A stretch of 64,000 bases of DNA from Acidobacterium sp. (GTDB lineage: Bacteria; Acidobacteriota; Vicinamibacteria; Vicinamibacterales; UBA2999): assembly GCA_002737365.1 (NCBI GenBank), contig NSIL01000006.1, positions 98,782-162,781 on the forward strand, written 5' to 3'. The position numbers and the translations under genes were made by a program. The notes under the pieces are model-generated. The model worked only from the letters and a program-made list of their open reading frames with translations, did no database searches and had not been told where the DNA came from. Positions 7,410 through 16,258 of this stretch are shown piece after piece (positions within the stretch are counted from its first letter, which is position 1; the number at the start of each line of letters is the position of its first letter).

Positions 7410-9104
7410 TCAGCGGCCCGACCGCTTGGGTCCCTGCTTGGAACGCGACTTCTTCGACAAGTTCGGCTTCGCGGCGCGCGCCTTCTGCTTCGCCGACACG
7501 GGCTTCCCCTTACCCGCCCCACCCGCCCTGCCGGCCCCACCTGCCTTACCCGCCTTGCCTCGCATGGCGGGAGACTTGTCCCAGGCTCCCTTGTTGGCCG
7601 ACTTGCTCTTCGCCTTCAGCCGTTCGTGCTTGGAGGGCGACGACCCAGGTCCCTTGCGGACCGGGCTGCGCCGTTCAGGCGCGCGCTCGCTCGCTGTCTT
7701 GCGGGTATCACCGCCGCGCTGCTCGGCCCGGCCGCGAATCTGGATGCGAATGGGCGCACCGACAAAGCCGTACTCCTCGCGCAGCCGGTTCTCCAGAAAA
7801 CGCTCGTAGGAAAAATGCAGCTTGGTCAGGCTGTTGGTGAACAGGATGAAGGTCGGCGGCGCGACGGCGGCTTGCGCCGCATACATCACGCGCATGTTCC
7901 GCCGGCCGGCCGTGACCGGCGGCGCGCCGGTGGTGATTCTCAGGATGAAGCGATTCAGCTCGCCCGTCGGCACGCGCTTGCGCGTGGCGGCGTAGACCTT
8001 GTCCACCGTCTCGATCAGCTTCGGCGTGCGCTCGCCGGTGGCGGCCGAGATGTGCAGGATCGGCGCGAACTCAAGAAACTTCAATTGGTAGCGCAGGTTC
8101 TCGTCGAACACCTTGGCGGCTTCGGGACCTTGGTCCTTCATGAGATCCCACTTGTTGGCGGCGACGATCACGCCGCGGCCGGCGTCTTTCGCGGCGCCGG
8201 CGATCGCGCCGTCCTGATCGGTCGGTCCCACGGTCGCATCAATCACCAGCACGACGACGTCGGCACGCTCGATGGCGCGCTTGGCCAGCATCACGCTCAG
8301 GGTTTCGACCTGGCCCGACTTCGACACTTTGCCGGGCTTGCGGATGCCGGCGGTATCGACAATGCGGAACTGGCGCCGGTGCCACATCAACACCGAGTCG
8401 ACCGAGTCGCGCGTCGTCCCCGGCATCTCGGACACGATCATCCGCTCTTCACGCAACAGCCTGTTCACCAGTGACGACTTGCCCGCATTGGGGCGGCCGA
8501 CAATTGCAATCGCGGTCTCAGTCTTGATCTCGTCGGCGGCCTCGGCGTCATCCGCACCCGCCTCGCTGTCCACGGGATCCGATGCGCGCGACTTCACCTG
8601 CGGCAGCATCTTGACGACGACCTCCAACAGGTCGCCGACGGCCCGGCCATGCTCGGCGCTGATCTCGACGACCGACTCGAAGCCCATGCGATAGAGCTCG
8701 AGCGCGCCGTCCTTGCCGCGGCGGTCGTCCATCTTGTTGATGGCCAGAATCACCGGTACGCCGGTGTGGCGAACCGCGGCGGCAATCTGCTGGTCGCCGG
8801 GGATGAGCCCTTCGCGGCCATCGACCACGAAAATAATGAGTTCGGCGGAGGCGAGTGCGCGCTGGCCGCGTTCGACCACCAGCTCGTGCAGCGGATCCTC
8901 GCTGGCGCCAAACAGGCCGCCGGTGTCGGTCAGGTCAAACCGCGCCTCGCCCCACGTCACCTCATGCGTAATGACGTCGCGGGTCGTCCCGGCAATGGCC
9001 GTCACAATTGACCGCCGGGCGCCGCTCAACCGATTGAACAGCGTCGACTTACCGACATTGGGGCGGCCAACGAGCACGACACGGGGCAAATGCTTGGACG
9101 ACAC
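7410..9104 (-). CDS. der: ribosome biogenesis GTPase Der (EngA)
   Basis: Der has two tandem GTPase domains and a KH-like domain and helps assemble the 50S subunit. The first P-loop is GRPNVGKSTLFN near residue 13, the second GRPNAGKSSLVN near 200, with DTGG/DTAG and NKMD/NKWD motifs after each. The KH-like region ends near IRIQIRGR. At 564 residues it is about 100 longer than usual because of a basic, low-complexity tail rich in Lys, Arg, Ser, Gly and Ala, which may bind rRNA. The start codon is GTG at 9104. TAAGAT lies 10 bases upstream without a Shine-Dalgarno site, a layout seen repeatedly in this window. Confidence 0.95.
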   Translation of the reverse strand: MSSKHLPRVVLVGRPNVGKSTLFNRLSGARRSIVTAIAGTTRDVITHEVTWGEARFDLTDTGGLFGASEDPLHELVVERGQRALASAELIIFVVDGREGLIPGDQQIAAAVRHTGVPVILAINKMDDRRGKDGALELYRMGFESVVEISAEHGRAVGDLLEVVVKMLPQVKSRASDPVDSEAGADDAEAADEIKTETAIAIVGRPNAGKSSLVNRLLREERMIVSEMPGTTRDSVDSVLMWHRRQFRIVDTAGIRKPGKVSKSGQVETLSVMLAKRAIERADVVVLVIDATVGPTDQDGAIAGAAKDAGRGVIVAANKWDLMKDQGPEAAKVFDENLRYQLKFLEFAPILHISAATGERTPKLIETVDKVYAATRKRVPTGELNRFILRITTGAPPVTAGRRNMRVMYAAQAAVAPPTFILFTNSLTKLHFSYERFLENRLREEYGFVGAPIRIQIRGRAEQRGGDTRKTASERAPERRSPVRKGPGSSPSKHERLKAKSKSANKGAWDKSPAMRGKAGKAGGAGRAGGAGKGKPVSAKQKARAAKPNLSKKSRSKQGPKRSGR

Positions 9105-9114
9105 AATTGCCTTT

Positions 9115-9120
9115 ATCTTA
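9115..9120 (-). promoter_or_regulatory. -10-like hexamer just upstream of der
   Basis: TAAGAT on the minus strand ends 10 bases before the GTG of der. Transcription would start at or within a few bases of the start codon, so the mRNA may be leaderless. No convincing -35 is seen. Confidence 0.35.
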
Positions 9121-9195
9121 CAGGTTTCAAAGGGCTTGCGCCGGTCACTCCCCTACAGTGCTGCACCGCAATGCCGATAAATACATCCAGACAAA

Positions 9196-9223
9196 GCACT
9201 TATCCGTTTGACAGCGTAAGTGC
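9196..9223. promoter_or_regulatory. inverted repeat over the HU promoter
   Basis: GCACTTA (9196-9202) and TAAGTGC (9217-9223) form a perfect 7-bp inverted repeat separated by 14 bases. The -35 hexamer TTGACA lies between the arms, so a bound repressor, possibly HU itself or a global regulator, would block RNA polymerase. No known regulator matches clearly. Confidence 0.4.
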
Positions 9224-9236
9224 CTTGATTTAAGCT
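9208..9236 (+). promoter_or_regulatory. promoter of the HU gene
   Basis: A perfect TTGACA (9208-9213) is followed after 17 bases by TAAGCT (9231-9236), which keeps the key T1, A2 and T6 of a sigma70 -10. The predicted start would leave a leader of about 25 bases containing GAGG before the ATG at 9268. The stretch CCTTGATTTAAGCTA recurs with one change at 44884-44898. Confidence 0.6.
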
Positions 9237-9267
9237 AGTTACACCGATTGAGGAGCGACCAAGCAGC

Positions 9268-9537
9268 ATGATCAAGGTCGACATCGTGAACCAGGTCTCA
9301 CGGGTGGCAGACGTCACCAAGGTGAAGGCCGAGCTGGCAGTAGATGCCGTATTTGAAGCGATGCGTCACTCGATGCAACGCGGCGAACGCATTGAACTGC
9401 GGGGGTTTGGCGTGTTTCAGGTAAAGCCCCGAAAGCGCGGGATTGGCCGCAATCCCCGTACCGGCAAAGAAGTACGCATTCCTCCCGGCCGGACCATTCG
9501 CTTCAAGCCCGGCAAGGAACTGCAGAACATCGGTTAA
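9268..9537 (+). CDS. hup: HU/IHF-family nucleoid DNA-binding protein
   Basis: The 89-residue product is a standard-length HU-type protein: an N-terminal helical dimerisation part, then the DNA-clamping beta arm with the family signature RGFGVFQVKPRKRGIGRNP and RTGKEVRIPPG. It should bend DNA as a dimer in the nucleoid. A GAGG ribosome-binding site lies 11-14 bases upstream of the ATG. The site-2 protease gene starts six bases after its stop, so the two are likely co-transcribed. Confidence 0.95.
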   Translation: MIKVDIVNQVSRVADVTKVKAELAVDAVFEAMRHSMQRGERIELRGFGVFQVKPRKRGIGRNPRTGKEVRIPPGRTIRFKPGKELQNIG

Positions 9538-9543
9538 GCCTTC

Positions 9544-10470
9544 GTGTCCCCACCCAACCATGGGCGGCTCTGGGTTCAACTCACCCTTCTCGCCGCCACC
9601 GTCATCACCACCACGCTGGTCGGTGGGTGTCACTACTACAGCTTCGCCACCGACCTGTCGACGATCAACGACGTGCCGACCAGCGCGGCGCCGCCGGTCC
9701 TGTTTTCCGATCCGCTCTTCTGGCTGCGCGGGCTGTGGTACAGCCTGACCGTCCTGGCCATTCTGGGTTGCCACGAGATGGGCCACTACCTCGCGTGCCT
9801 GCGCTACGGCGTGGATGTGACGCGGCCGTATTTCCTGCCCGCACCCCTGCCCCTCACCGGTACGCTCGGCGCGTTCATCCGCATTCGCTCGCGCATTCCC
9901 AACAAGATTGCGCTGTTCGACATCGGCATTGCCGGTCCGCTCGCAGGATTCGTGGTCGCCGTGCCCGCGTTGTTCATTGGCTTGTGGTTGTCGCGTGTGG
10001 ATCGGCTGCCGGCCGATGCCTCGAACCTGATGGAACTGGGCGAGCCGCTGTTCTTCCGCTTCGCGGCGTGGGTGGTCTGGGGTGACGTCGCCGACGGCTA
10101 CACCATCAACATGCACCCGATGGCGTTCGCCGCCTGGTTCGGCTTGCTCGCCACCGCGCTCAACCTGTTTCCGATTTCGCAGCTCGACGGCGGCCACATC
10201 TCGTACGCGGTGTTCGGCCGTCGCTCGACCGCGATCACCATCGTGATGATCGGCGTTGCGGTCGGCCTGACCTTCGTGTCGTCGAGCTGGATCGCCTGGA
10301 CGGTGTTACTGGTCATCATGATCGTGACGATGGGCCCGCGGCACCCGCCGACGCTGGACGAGGATGAGCCGCTCGATCGTGGACGCCTGATCCTCGCTGC
10401 CGTGGCGCTCGCCATCCTGGTCGGGTGCTTCACGCCGGCACCGATCGGTCCGTTTATCGGCGCACCCTAG
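9544..10470 (+). CDS. site-2 protease family (M50) intramembrane metalloprotease
   Basis: The 308-residue protein is a polytopic membrane zinc protease. HEMGH at about residues 77-81 in the first core helix and LDGGH near residue 215 supply the zinc ligands, as in M50 peptidases. GIAGPLAGF near 140 is another family motif. No PDZ domain is present, which differs from RseP. It starts with GTG at 9544. Placement directly after HU is unusual and suggests only shared transcription. Likely substrates are membrane-bound anti-sigma factors or signal-peptide remnants, but none is encoded nearby. Confidence 0.9.
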   Translation: MSPPNHGRLWVQLTLLAATVITTTLVGGCHYYSFATDLSTINDVPTSAAPPVLFSDPLFWLRGLWYSLTVLAILGCHEMGHYLACLRYGVDVTRPYFLPAPLPLTGTLGAFIRIRSRIPNKIALFDIGIAGPLAGFVVAVPALFIGLWLSRVDRLPADASNLMELGEPLFFRFAAWVVWGDVADGYTINMHPMAFAAWFGLLATALNLFPISQLDGGHISYAVFGRRSTAITIVMIGVAVGLTFVSSSWIAWTVLLVIMIVTMGPRHPPTLDEDEPLDRGRLILAAVALAILVGCFTPAPIGPFIGAP

Positions 10471-12768
10471 TCACAGCATCGACAACGGGTCAACGTCGAC
10501 GGCGATCGCCTTGGTCCCCTTGTTCAGCCGCGACAGCGCCAGCTGCAGGCTCTCGCGCATTGCCCTTCGGCTGGTGCCCTTCAGGAACAACTGGACGCGA
10601 TGCTCGCCGCGCAGCCTGATGAGCGGCGCGGGTGCCGGGCCCAGGACCACAAACCCCTTCGCCCCGCGGAAGCCAGTCGCGAGATCGCGAGCGGTCGCCA
10701 TCGCTCCTTCGAACGTCTGGTCTCGGACGACGACGTTGACCATGGCGACCTGGGGTGGATAGCGCATGGCGCGCCGGAACTCGACTTCCTTGTCATAAAA
10801 CGCGCGGTAGTCCTGATCGCACGCCAGGCGGACGCTGTAATGCTCGGGCACCAGCGACTGGATGATGGCCTGCCCCGGCCGCTCGCCCCGGCCGGCACGG
10901 CCGGCGACCTGCGTCAGCAACTGGAATGTGCGTTCGGCCGAGCGAAAGTCCGCCGTGCCGAGGCCGACGTCGGCCGAGATGACTCCGACCAGCGTGCACT
11001 CGGGAAAATCATGCCCCTTGGCGATCATCTGCGTGCCGATCAGGACATCGATCTCCCTACGCGCCACTTGCTCCAGCATCTCGACGAGGCTGCCCCTGCG
11101 CCGCACGGTGTCGCGATCGACGCGCGCCACCCGGGCCGCTGGGAAGGCCTCGCGTATTTCAGCCTCGACGCGCTCGGTGCCAAACCCGATGCGCTCCAGG
11201 TACGGCGCCGCGCACTGCTCGCACTGCTTCGGCACGAGCTTGGTGAAGTTGCAATAGTGACAGCGCCCTCGCCACTCGCGACCCTGCGTGTGCACCGTGA
11301 GCGTCACGCTGCAGTTCGGGCATTCCAGGCTGGCGCCGCACTGCCGGCACACCACCGCGGTGGCAAACCCGCGGCGGTTGAGCAGGATCAGCGACTGTTC
11401 GCCCTCATCCAGCCGGATCTTGATCGCCTCGCGCAGCGGCCGGCTGATCACCACTTCGGCGCCAGTGGCGGCAATCTCCTCGCGCATGTTGACGACCTGG
11501 ACGCGAGCCATCGGCCGATCGAGGACGCGCCGATTGAGCGTCACCAGGGTGTAGCGGCCTTCGATCGCATGGGTATACGACTCGAGCGTCGGCGTCGCCG
11601 ATCCGATCACCACGAGCGCGTCCGCAAACTTGCCGCGCATGATGGCGACATCGCGACCATGGTAGCGCGGCGTTTCGTCCTGCTTGTACGAGGTGTCGTG
11701 TTCTTCGTCGACGATGATCAGTCCGGGATTGGCCAGCGGTGCGAACACGGCGGAGCGCGTGCCGATCACGACATCGACGGCGCCGGCGCGGATGCGGTGC
11801 CACTGGTCGTGGCGCTCGCCATCGGACAGGCCACTGTGCTGGATGGCGACCGCGGTGCCAAAGCGCGCGCGGAACAGTGCCGCCACCTGTGGCGTGAGGG
11901 CAATCTCAGGCACCAGCATCAGCACGCCGCGCCCGCTCTGCCTGACCGCGTCGGCCAGCTGCAGGTAGATCTCGGTCTTGCCACTGCCGGTCACGCCGTG
12001 GATCAACGCCACGCGAAACGCCCGCGCGGCCGCGAGCGGCAGCAACTGCTCCATCGCGACTTGCTGCTCGGCTGTCAGCGGCCGGCGCGATCCGCCCGCA
12101 TCGGGTGTGTGCGCGCCGACGGCATGCTCAAAGGGGTCGCGGTCCACGCGGTCGTTGCGGATGGCAACATAGCCGAGCCCGGCCAGGCGCGAAATGGTGG
12201 CAGCGACAATGCCTGCTGCTGCCAGCTCTGGCACCGGGCGGCCATCGGGCGCATCCGCCAACAACCGCAGGGCCTGCACTTGCTTCGGCCCCAGGCCCGG
12301 CAAGGTCCGGCTTCCACCTTCGCCAGGGCTTCGGCGGACAGGGAAGCCGGACGCTACATCGACGGCTGTGGTGTCCGCCTTCAGGCGGACCATGCCACGT
12401 TCGGTCAGCGTGACGACACGAACGGTCTTGAAGCGAGCCACGCGGTTCGCCAGCCCGCGCGGCGGCAGCGCGGCCGACAGCGTCGCGCCAGGGCCGGCGA
12501 GATAGTAGTCGGAGACCCACCCGGTGAGCTTGACCACGTCGGCCGGGACGAAGGCCTCGGCATCGAGCACCCGGACGATGTCCTTGACCTTGAAGGCGAC
12601 ATCGACCGCACTGAGGTGTCCGACCACAACGCCGGTCAACTGGCGCGGCCCGAGCGGCACGATCACGCGCGCGCCCGGCACGGGCATGTCCTGGCCGGAG
12701 GGGACGGAATAGGTGAGGAGGCCGAGCACTGGCACCGGCACCGCGACAGAGACGAGACGGTCGATCAC
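10471..12768 (-). CDS. priA: primosomal protein N' (replication restart helicase PriA)
   Basis: PriA reloads the replicative helicase at stalled forks. The 765-residue protein has the N-terminal 3'-DNA-binding domain, Walker A HGVTGSGKTEIY near residue 263, DEEH near 365 and an eight-cysteine zinc region (CRQCGASLECPNC ... CHYC ... CEQC) near 480-530. Between the DNA-binding and helicase domains, about residues 124-154, an unusual insert reads GMVRLKADTTAVDV and RRSPGEGG. It is encoded by two palindromic repeat elements (12306-12351 and 12373-12390) and keeps the frame. The stop abuts the convergent protease stop. Confidence 0.95.
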   Translation of the reverse strand: MIDRLVSVAVPVPVLGLLTYSVPSGQDMPVPGARVIVPLGPRQLTGVVVGHLSAVDVAFKVKDIVRVLDAEAFVPADVVKLTGWVSDYYLAGPGATLSAALPPRGLANRVARFKTVRVVTLTERGMVRLKADTTAVDVASGFPVRRSPGEGGSRTLPGLGPKQVQALRLLADAPDGRPVPELAAAGIVAATISRLAGLGYVAIRNDRVDRDPFEHAVGAHTPDAGGSRRPLTAEQQVAMEQLLPLAAARAFRVALIHGVTGSGKTEIYLQLADAVRQSGRGVLMLVPEIALTPQVAALFRARFGTAVAIQHSGLSDGERHDQWHRIRAGAVDVVIGTRSAVFAPLANPGLIIVDEEHDTSYKQDETPRYHGRDVAIMRGKFADALVVIGSATPTLESYTHAIEGRYTLVTLNRRVLDRPMARVQVVNMREEIAATGAEVVISRPLREAIKIRLDEGEQSLILLNRRGFATAVVCRQCGASLECPNCSVTLTVHTQGREWRGRCHYCNFTKLVPKQCEQCAAPYLERIGFGTERVEAEIREAFPAARVARVDRDTVRRRGSLVEMLEQVARREIDVLIGTQMIAKGHDFPECTLVGVISADVGLGTADFRSAERTFQLLTQVAGRAGRGERPGQAIIQSLVPEHYSVRLACDQDYRAFYDKEVEFRRAMRYPPQVAMVNVVVRDQTFEGAMATARDLATGFRGAKGFVVLGPAPAPLIRLRGEHRVQLFLKGTSRRAMRESLQLALSRLNKGTKAIAVDVDPLSML
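12306..12351. repeat. inverted-repeat element inside priA (type B)
   Basis: Perfect 10-bp arms TCCGGCTTCC (12306-12315) and GGAAGCCGGA (12342-12351) flank a 26-base centre. The centre core at 12317-12340 matches 19 of 24 bases at 59140-59163 inside the exported methyltransferase gene. It is translated in frame in priA as part of an inter-domain insert. Confidence 0.65.
12373..12390. repeat. palindromic repeat inside priA (type A)
   Basis: The sequence GTCCGCCTTCAGGCGGAC has perfect 8-bp arms around two bases. An identical 18-mer lies in the neighbouring UDG gene at 13355-13372, also in frame. On the coding strand it gives the peptide VRLKAD. Confidence 0.8.
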
Positions 12769-12775
12769 GTGGTGC

Positions 12776-13477
12776 CTACGCGTCGCCCTGGAGAATAGCG
12801 CGCACCAGCTTCATGTCGTCCCACACTTCGCGCTTCGCTGACGGGTTGCGCAACAGGTAGGCAGGATGGAACGTCGGGATCAAGGTGGTGCCGCGATAGT
12901 CGAACCGGCGCCCGCGCAGCTTAGTGATCGGGTCGGTGGTCTTCAGCAGGCACTGCGCGGCGAACTTGCCGAGCGGAACGATCACCGTCGGGTTGATGAC
13001 GTCGATCTGGCGGAACAGGTAGGGTTCGCACGCCGCGACCTCGTCCGGCTCAGGATTACGATTGTTCGGCGGCCGGCACTTGATCACGTTGGCAATGTAG
13101 ACCTGTTCGCGCGACAAGCCGATGGCTTCGATGATCTTGGTCAGCAGTTGTCCGGAACGGCCGACGAAGGGCTCGCCGCGCTCGTCTTCTTCCTCACCCG
13201 GTGCCTCGCCCACGAACATCAGGCGCGCCTTCGGATGGCCGACGCCAAACACGACCTGCGTTCGACCCAGGGTGCACAGCTTGCACCGCGTGCAGGCCGG
13301 ACCGATCTCGGTCTCGATGAGGTCAAGGGATTCGGTGGCGCTTTGTCCTGTGGCGTCCGCCTTCAGGCGGACCTCAGGGACCGCATCGGCCCGCGCGCGC
13401 CACTTGGCATCACGGCTCAGCCCCGTGACACCCAACTCGGCATAGTAGCGCAGGTGATCGGCAATCTCGCGTGACAT
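12776..13477 (-). CDS. uracil-DNA glycosylase, family 4 (4Fe-4S)
   Basis: The 233-residue enzyme removes uracil from DNA. Motif [17 protein letters not shown] (near residue 90) and the C-terminal HPAYLLRNP motif are typical of family 4. Four cysteines, in CTRC near residue 62-65 and at KCRPP and CEPYL further on, should bind the 4Fe-4S cluster. Ahead of the conserved core, residues 35-43 read EVRLKADAT, encoded by a palindromic repeat identical to one in priA; the N-terminal extension tolerates it. The gene lies 7 bases upstream of priA on the same strand, so repair and restart functions are co-transcribed. Confidence 0.93.
   Translation of the reverse strand: MSREIADHLRYYAELGVTGLSRDAKWRARADAVPEVRLKADATGQSATESLDLIETEIGPACTRCKLCTLGRTQVVFGVGHPKARLMFVGEAPGEEEDERGEPFVGRSGQLLTKIIEAIGLSREQVYIANVIKCRPPNNRNPEPDEVAACEPYLFRQIDVINPTVIVPLGKFAAQCLLKTTDPITKLRGRRFDYRGTTLIPTFHPAYLLRNPSAKREVWDDMKLVRAILQGDA
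13355..13372. repeat. palindromic repeat inside the UDG gene (type A)
   Basis: GTCCGCCTTCAGGCGGAC here is identical to 12373-12390 in priA, and the identity extends over CTGTGG-Y just outside the left arm. The two copies are about 1 kb apart and in the same orientation and reading frame. Confidence 0.8.
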
Positions 13478-13481
13478 GGCG

Positions 13482-14747
13482 TCAGGCCTTGGCGGCGCTC
13501 GCGCGCGACGGCACGGCGATCAGCAATTGCTCGAGCCGATCGAGTACCCGCGCGGCGACGGCACTCTTGCTTTGCAGGGGGACGTCTTCAACGCCATCGG
13601 CCGACACGATGGTCACCGCGTTTAGGTCGACGTCAAAGCCCATACCCGCGCGCGACACGTCATTGGCCACCACCAGGTCGACGGCCTTCTTCTCGAGTTT
13701 CCCCGTCGCGTACGCGACCACGTCCTGGGTTTCGGCGGCGAAGCCGACAAGCACCGGCAGGCGTTGCGCCCGCGAGGGTAACCGGCCGAGGTCACCCAGG
13801 ATGTCCTTGGTTCGCTGGAGGGTGATCGTGAGATCGCCCTCCCCTTTCTTCACCTTCTGCCCGGCGGGATTGGCCGGCGTGTAGTCGGCGACCGCCGCCG
13901 CCATGATCACCGCGTCCTGCTCGGCCGCGCGCGCCATGACCGCCGTGTGCATGTCAGCGGCGCTGCGCACCGCGATCAGGTCCACGCCGTGGGGCGCGGC
14001 CAAATGCGTGGGGCCGCTCACGAGCGTCACCGTCGCGCCACGGCGTATCGCCTCGGCCGCCAGCGCGTATCCCATGCGGCCACTGGATCGATTGCCGACA
14101 AAGCGAACGGGATCGAGGTCCTCGTAGGTCGGTCCGGCCGTCACCATCACACGGCGTCCGGCCATGGTGCCGCCTTCACCTGCCGGCTTCGGCGCGCCAA
14201 GCGCCAGAGCCTTAATACGCAGGAGTTGCTCGGCCGCGGCTACGACCGCCTCAGGTTCGGCCAGGCGGCCCTTGCCAATCCAGCCGCAGGCCAGGTAACC
14301 GGACCCGGGATCGACGACGTGGACGCCGCGCGCCATCAGCGTCTCGAGGTTCTTCACCACCGCCGGGTGCTCGAACATGTTGGTGTTCATGGCCGGAGCG
14401 ATCAGCACCGGCGCCTTGGTGGCGACGAACAGCGACGAGAGAAAGTCATCGGCGAGGCCGTTGGCAAACTTGCCGACGGTATTGGCTGTCGCCGGCGCCA
14501 CCAGCAGCAGGTCGATGGTCGAGGCGATCGAGATGTGCTCGATGTCGGCGTTGGCACCCGCCTTCCACTGGTCGGTGATGACCTCGCGCCGGGTAATCGC
14601 CTCGAACGTCAGCGGCCCCACGAACTGGGTGGCCGATCGGGTCATGATCGCGATCACCTCGTGCCCGTTGTTCTGGAGCCCGCGGGCAATCTCCACCGCC
14701 TTGTAGGCGCCGATGCCGCCGGTCACGCCGAGTGCGATCAATGCCAT
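13482..14747 (-). CDS. coaBC: bifunctional phosphopantothenoylcysteine decarboxylase/phosphopantothenate-cysteine ligase
   Basis: CoaBC performs two successive steps of coenzyme A synthesis. The N-terminal flavodoxin-like CoaC half (residues 1-185) has [10 protein letters not shown], the substrate motif PAMNTNMF and GSGYLACG with the catalytic cysteine. The CoaB half starts near 200 with [15 protein letters not shown] and NRSSGRMG. Length (421) is normal. It begins 7 bases downstream of gmk, without the rpoZ gene that often separates these two in other bacteria. Confidence 0.95.
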   Translation of the reverse strand: MALIALGVTGGIGAYKAVEIARGLQNNGHEVIAIMTRSATQFVGPLTFEAITRREVITDQWKAGANADIEHISIASTIDLLLVAPATANTVGKFANGLADDFLSSLFVATKAPVLIAPAMNTNMFEHPAVVKNLETLMARGVHVVDPGSGYLACGWIGKGRLAEPEAVVAAAEQLLRIKALALGAPKPAGEGGTMAGRRVMVTAGPTYEDLDPVRFVGNRSSGRMGYALAAEAIRRGATVTLVSGPTHLAAPHGVDLIAVRSAADMHTAVMARAAEQDAVIMAAAVADYTPANPAGQKVKKGEGDLTITLQRTKDILGDLGRLPSRAQRLPVLVGFAAETQDVVAYATGKLEKKAVDLVVANDVSRAGMGFDVDLNAVTIVSADGVEDVPLQSKSAVAARVLDRLEQLLIAVPSRASAAKA

Positions 14748-14754
14748 GGCCTGC

Positions 14755-15378
14755 CTACCCGTGAAAGGTGTCGATAATCTTCAGCGCCAGTGCTTGCATG
14801 CGCGGCGTTCGTGACCGCGCCGCTGCGATGATCTCCTGCAGTCGCACGGTCGCCGACTCGAGCTGATCGTTGATCACCACAAACTCATATTCGGCGTAGT
14901 GCAACACCTCGCGGCGAGCGGTCTTCAAGCGCTGCTGGATCGAATCCTCGCTGTCGGCACTACGCCCTCGCAGCCGGCGTTCAAGCACTTCAAATGAGGG
15001 CGGCAAAATGAAAATCCCGGTGTAGTCGACACCGAGCGCCTTCACCTGGAAGACGCCCTGCACATCAATCGTCAGCACCACGTCCTGGCCCGAGTCCAAC
15101 CACGTTTCGGTATCCACGCGAGAGGTGCCATAAAGGTTGCCGAACACGTCGGCCCACTCCAGAAACTCGCCCCGCGAGATCATGGCTTCGAAAGTCTCGC
15201 GGCTGACGAAATTATAGTCGACGCCGGGCCGCTCTCCGGCCCGCGCGGCGCGCGAGGTGTACGATCGCGACATCCGCAGGTTGGGCATGATCTGCACCAG
15301 CCGCTCGGCCAGCGTCGTCTTGCCCGTACCCGACGCAGCCGAGATGATGAACAGCAGCCCGCGGCTCTTACTCGACAT
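14755..15378 (-). CDS. gmk: guanylate kinase
   Basis: The enzyme phosphorylates GMP to GDP. The 207-residue product starts MSSKSRGLLFIISAASGTGKTTL, with the P-loop at about residues 14-21, followed by the GMP-binding region with SYTSRAARAGERPGVDYNFVS and EFLEWADVFGNLYGTS. I chose the ATG at 15378, which gives the usual length; it overlaps the upstream yicC stop by 11 bases. The order yicC-gmk is conserved in many bacteria. Confidence 0.95.
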   Translation of the reverse strand: MSSKSRGLLFIISAASGTGKTTLAERLVQIMPNLRMSRSYTSRAARAGERPGVDYNFVSRETFEAMISRGEFLEWADVFGNLYGTSRVDTETWLDSGQDVVLTIDVQGVFQVKALGVDYTGIFILPPSFEVLERRLRGRSADSEDSIQQRLKTARREVLHYAEYEFVVINDQLESATVRLQEIIAAARSRTPRMQALALKIIDTFHG

Positions 15379-16258
15379 TCTGGACCTGCTCGCGCATCTT
15401 CTCCAGCTCGGCCTTGGCCTCGATGACAACCTCCGAGACCTGCAGCCCATCGGCCTTTGAGCCAATGGTGTTGATCTCACGATTCATCTCCTGCAGCAGG
15501 AAGTCGAGCTTGCGGCCGCAGGGTTCGGGGCTGTCAGACAGCGCATCCCAATGCGCCAGGTGACCGTGAAAGCGGGTGATCTCTTCGCTGATGTCCGAGC
15601 GCTGCGCCACGCGCACCACCTCCTGCGCCAGCGCCGACTGGTCGAGCGGCAGCGCGCCGGCCAGTTCGCGGGTGCGCTCCAACAGCCGCGCCTCGAGCTC
15701 CTGCCGTCCGGTCTCCGCCGCGGCGGCAATCCGAAGAATCAGCTCCGCCAGCAGCGCCTTGCGCGCATCCAGGTCGACGCGCAGGTGCTGCCCCTCGCGG
15801 ACCCGCATCGTCTCGAGTTGTTCGATCGCAGCGTCCACGGCGGCGGCCACCGGCGCGCCCAGGGCCTCGGCCAAGCCACCAGACTCGGGCAATTGTTCCT
15901 GGATGGTCAGCGCCTGCGGCAATCGCAACAAGTCACCGGGCGTGAGCATTCCGCTTACCAGGCCCTTCGCCCGCGCCTGCGCCATGGCCGCCGACAGCGC
16001 CTGGGCGAATTCGGCGTTCAACTCAATGCGTGGCACCGACGCCTGACGGCTCTGCAGTGACACGCCGATTTCGACGCGGCCTCGACCCAGGCGCTTCTGT
16101 ACTAATGCGCGCAGCGGTGGTTCGAGTGAGGCCAGCGGCGTGGGCAATCGCAGCTGGAGGTCGAGAAAGCGGTGGTTGACCGCCCGAATCGTCACCCCGA
16201 TCGCGCCACGCTCATCGTCGTGCGTGAGTGAGGCAAAGCCGGTCATGCTCTTGATCAT
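15368..16258 (-). CDS. yicC: YicC family endoribonuclease
   Basis: The 296-residue protein begins MIKSMTGFASLT and ends in the DUF1732 region KLDFLLQEMNREINTIGSK, the two hallmarks of the YicC family; E. coli YicC takes part in small-RNA decay. The gene overlaps gmk downstream and the MsbA-like gene upstream (ATGA), so it is part of a tightly coupled minus-strand operon. Confidence 0.92.
   Translation of the reverse strand: MIKSMTGFASLTHDDERGAIGVTIRAVNHRFLDLQLRLPTPLASLEPPLRALVQKRLGRGRVEIGVSLQSRQASVPRIELNAEFAQALSAAMAQARAKGLVSGMLTPGDLLRLPQALTIQEQLPESGGLAEALGAPVAAAVDAAIEQLETMRVREGQHLRVDLDARKALLAELILRIAAAAETGRQELEARLLERTRELAGALPLDQSALAQEVVRVAQRSDISEEITRFHGHLAHWDALSDSPEPCGRKLDFLLQEMNREINTIGSKADGLQVSEVVIEAKAELEKMREQVQNVE

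Noticed and set aside
10600..12798. A 732-residue plus-strand open frame antisense to priA
   Set aside because: It mirrors priA codon structure in high-GC DNA, has no domain, and priA is unmistakable on the other strand.
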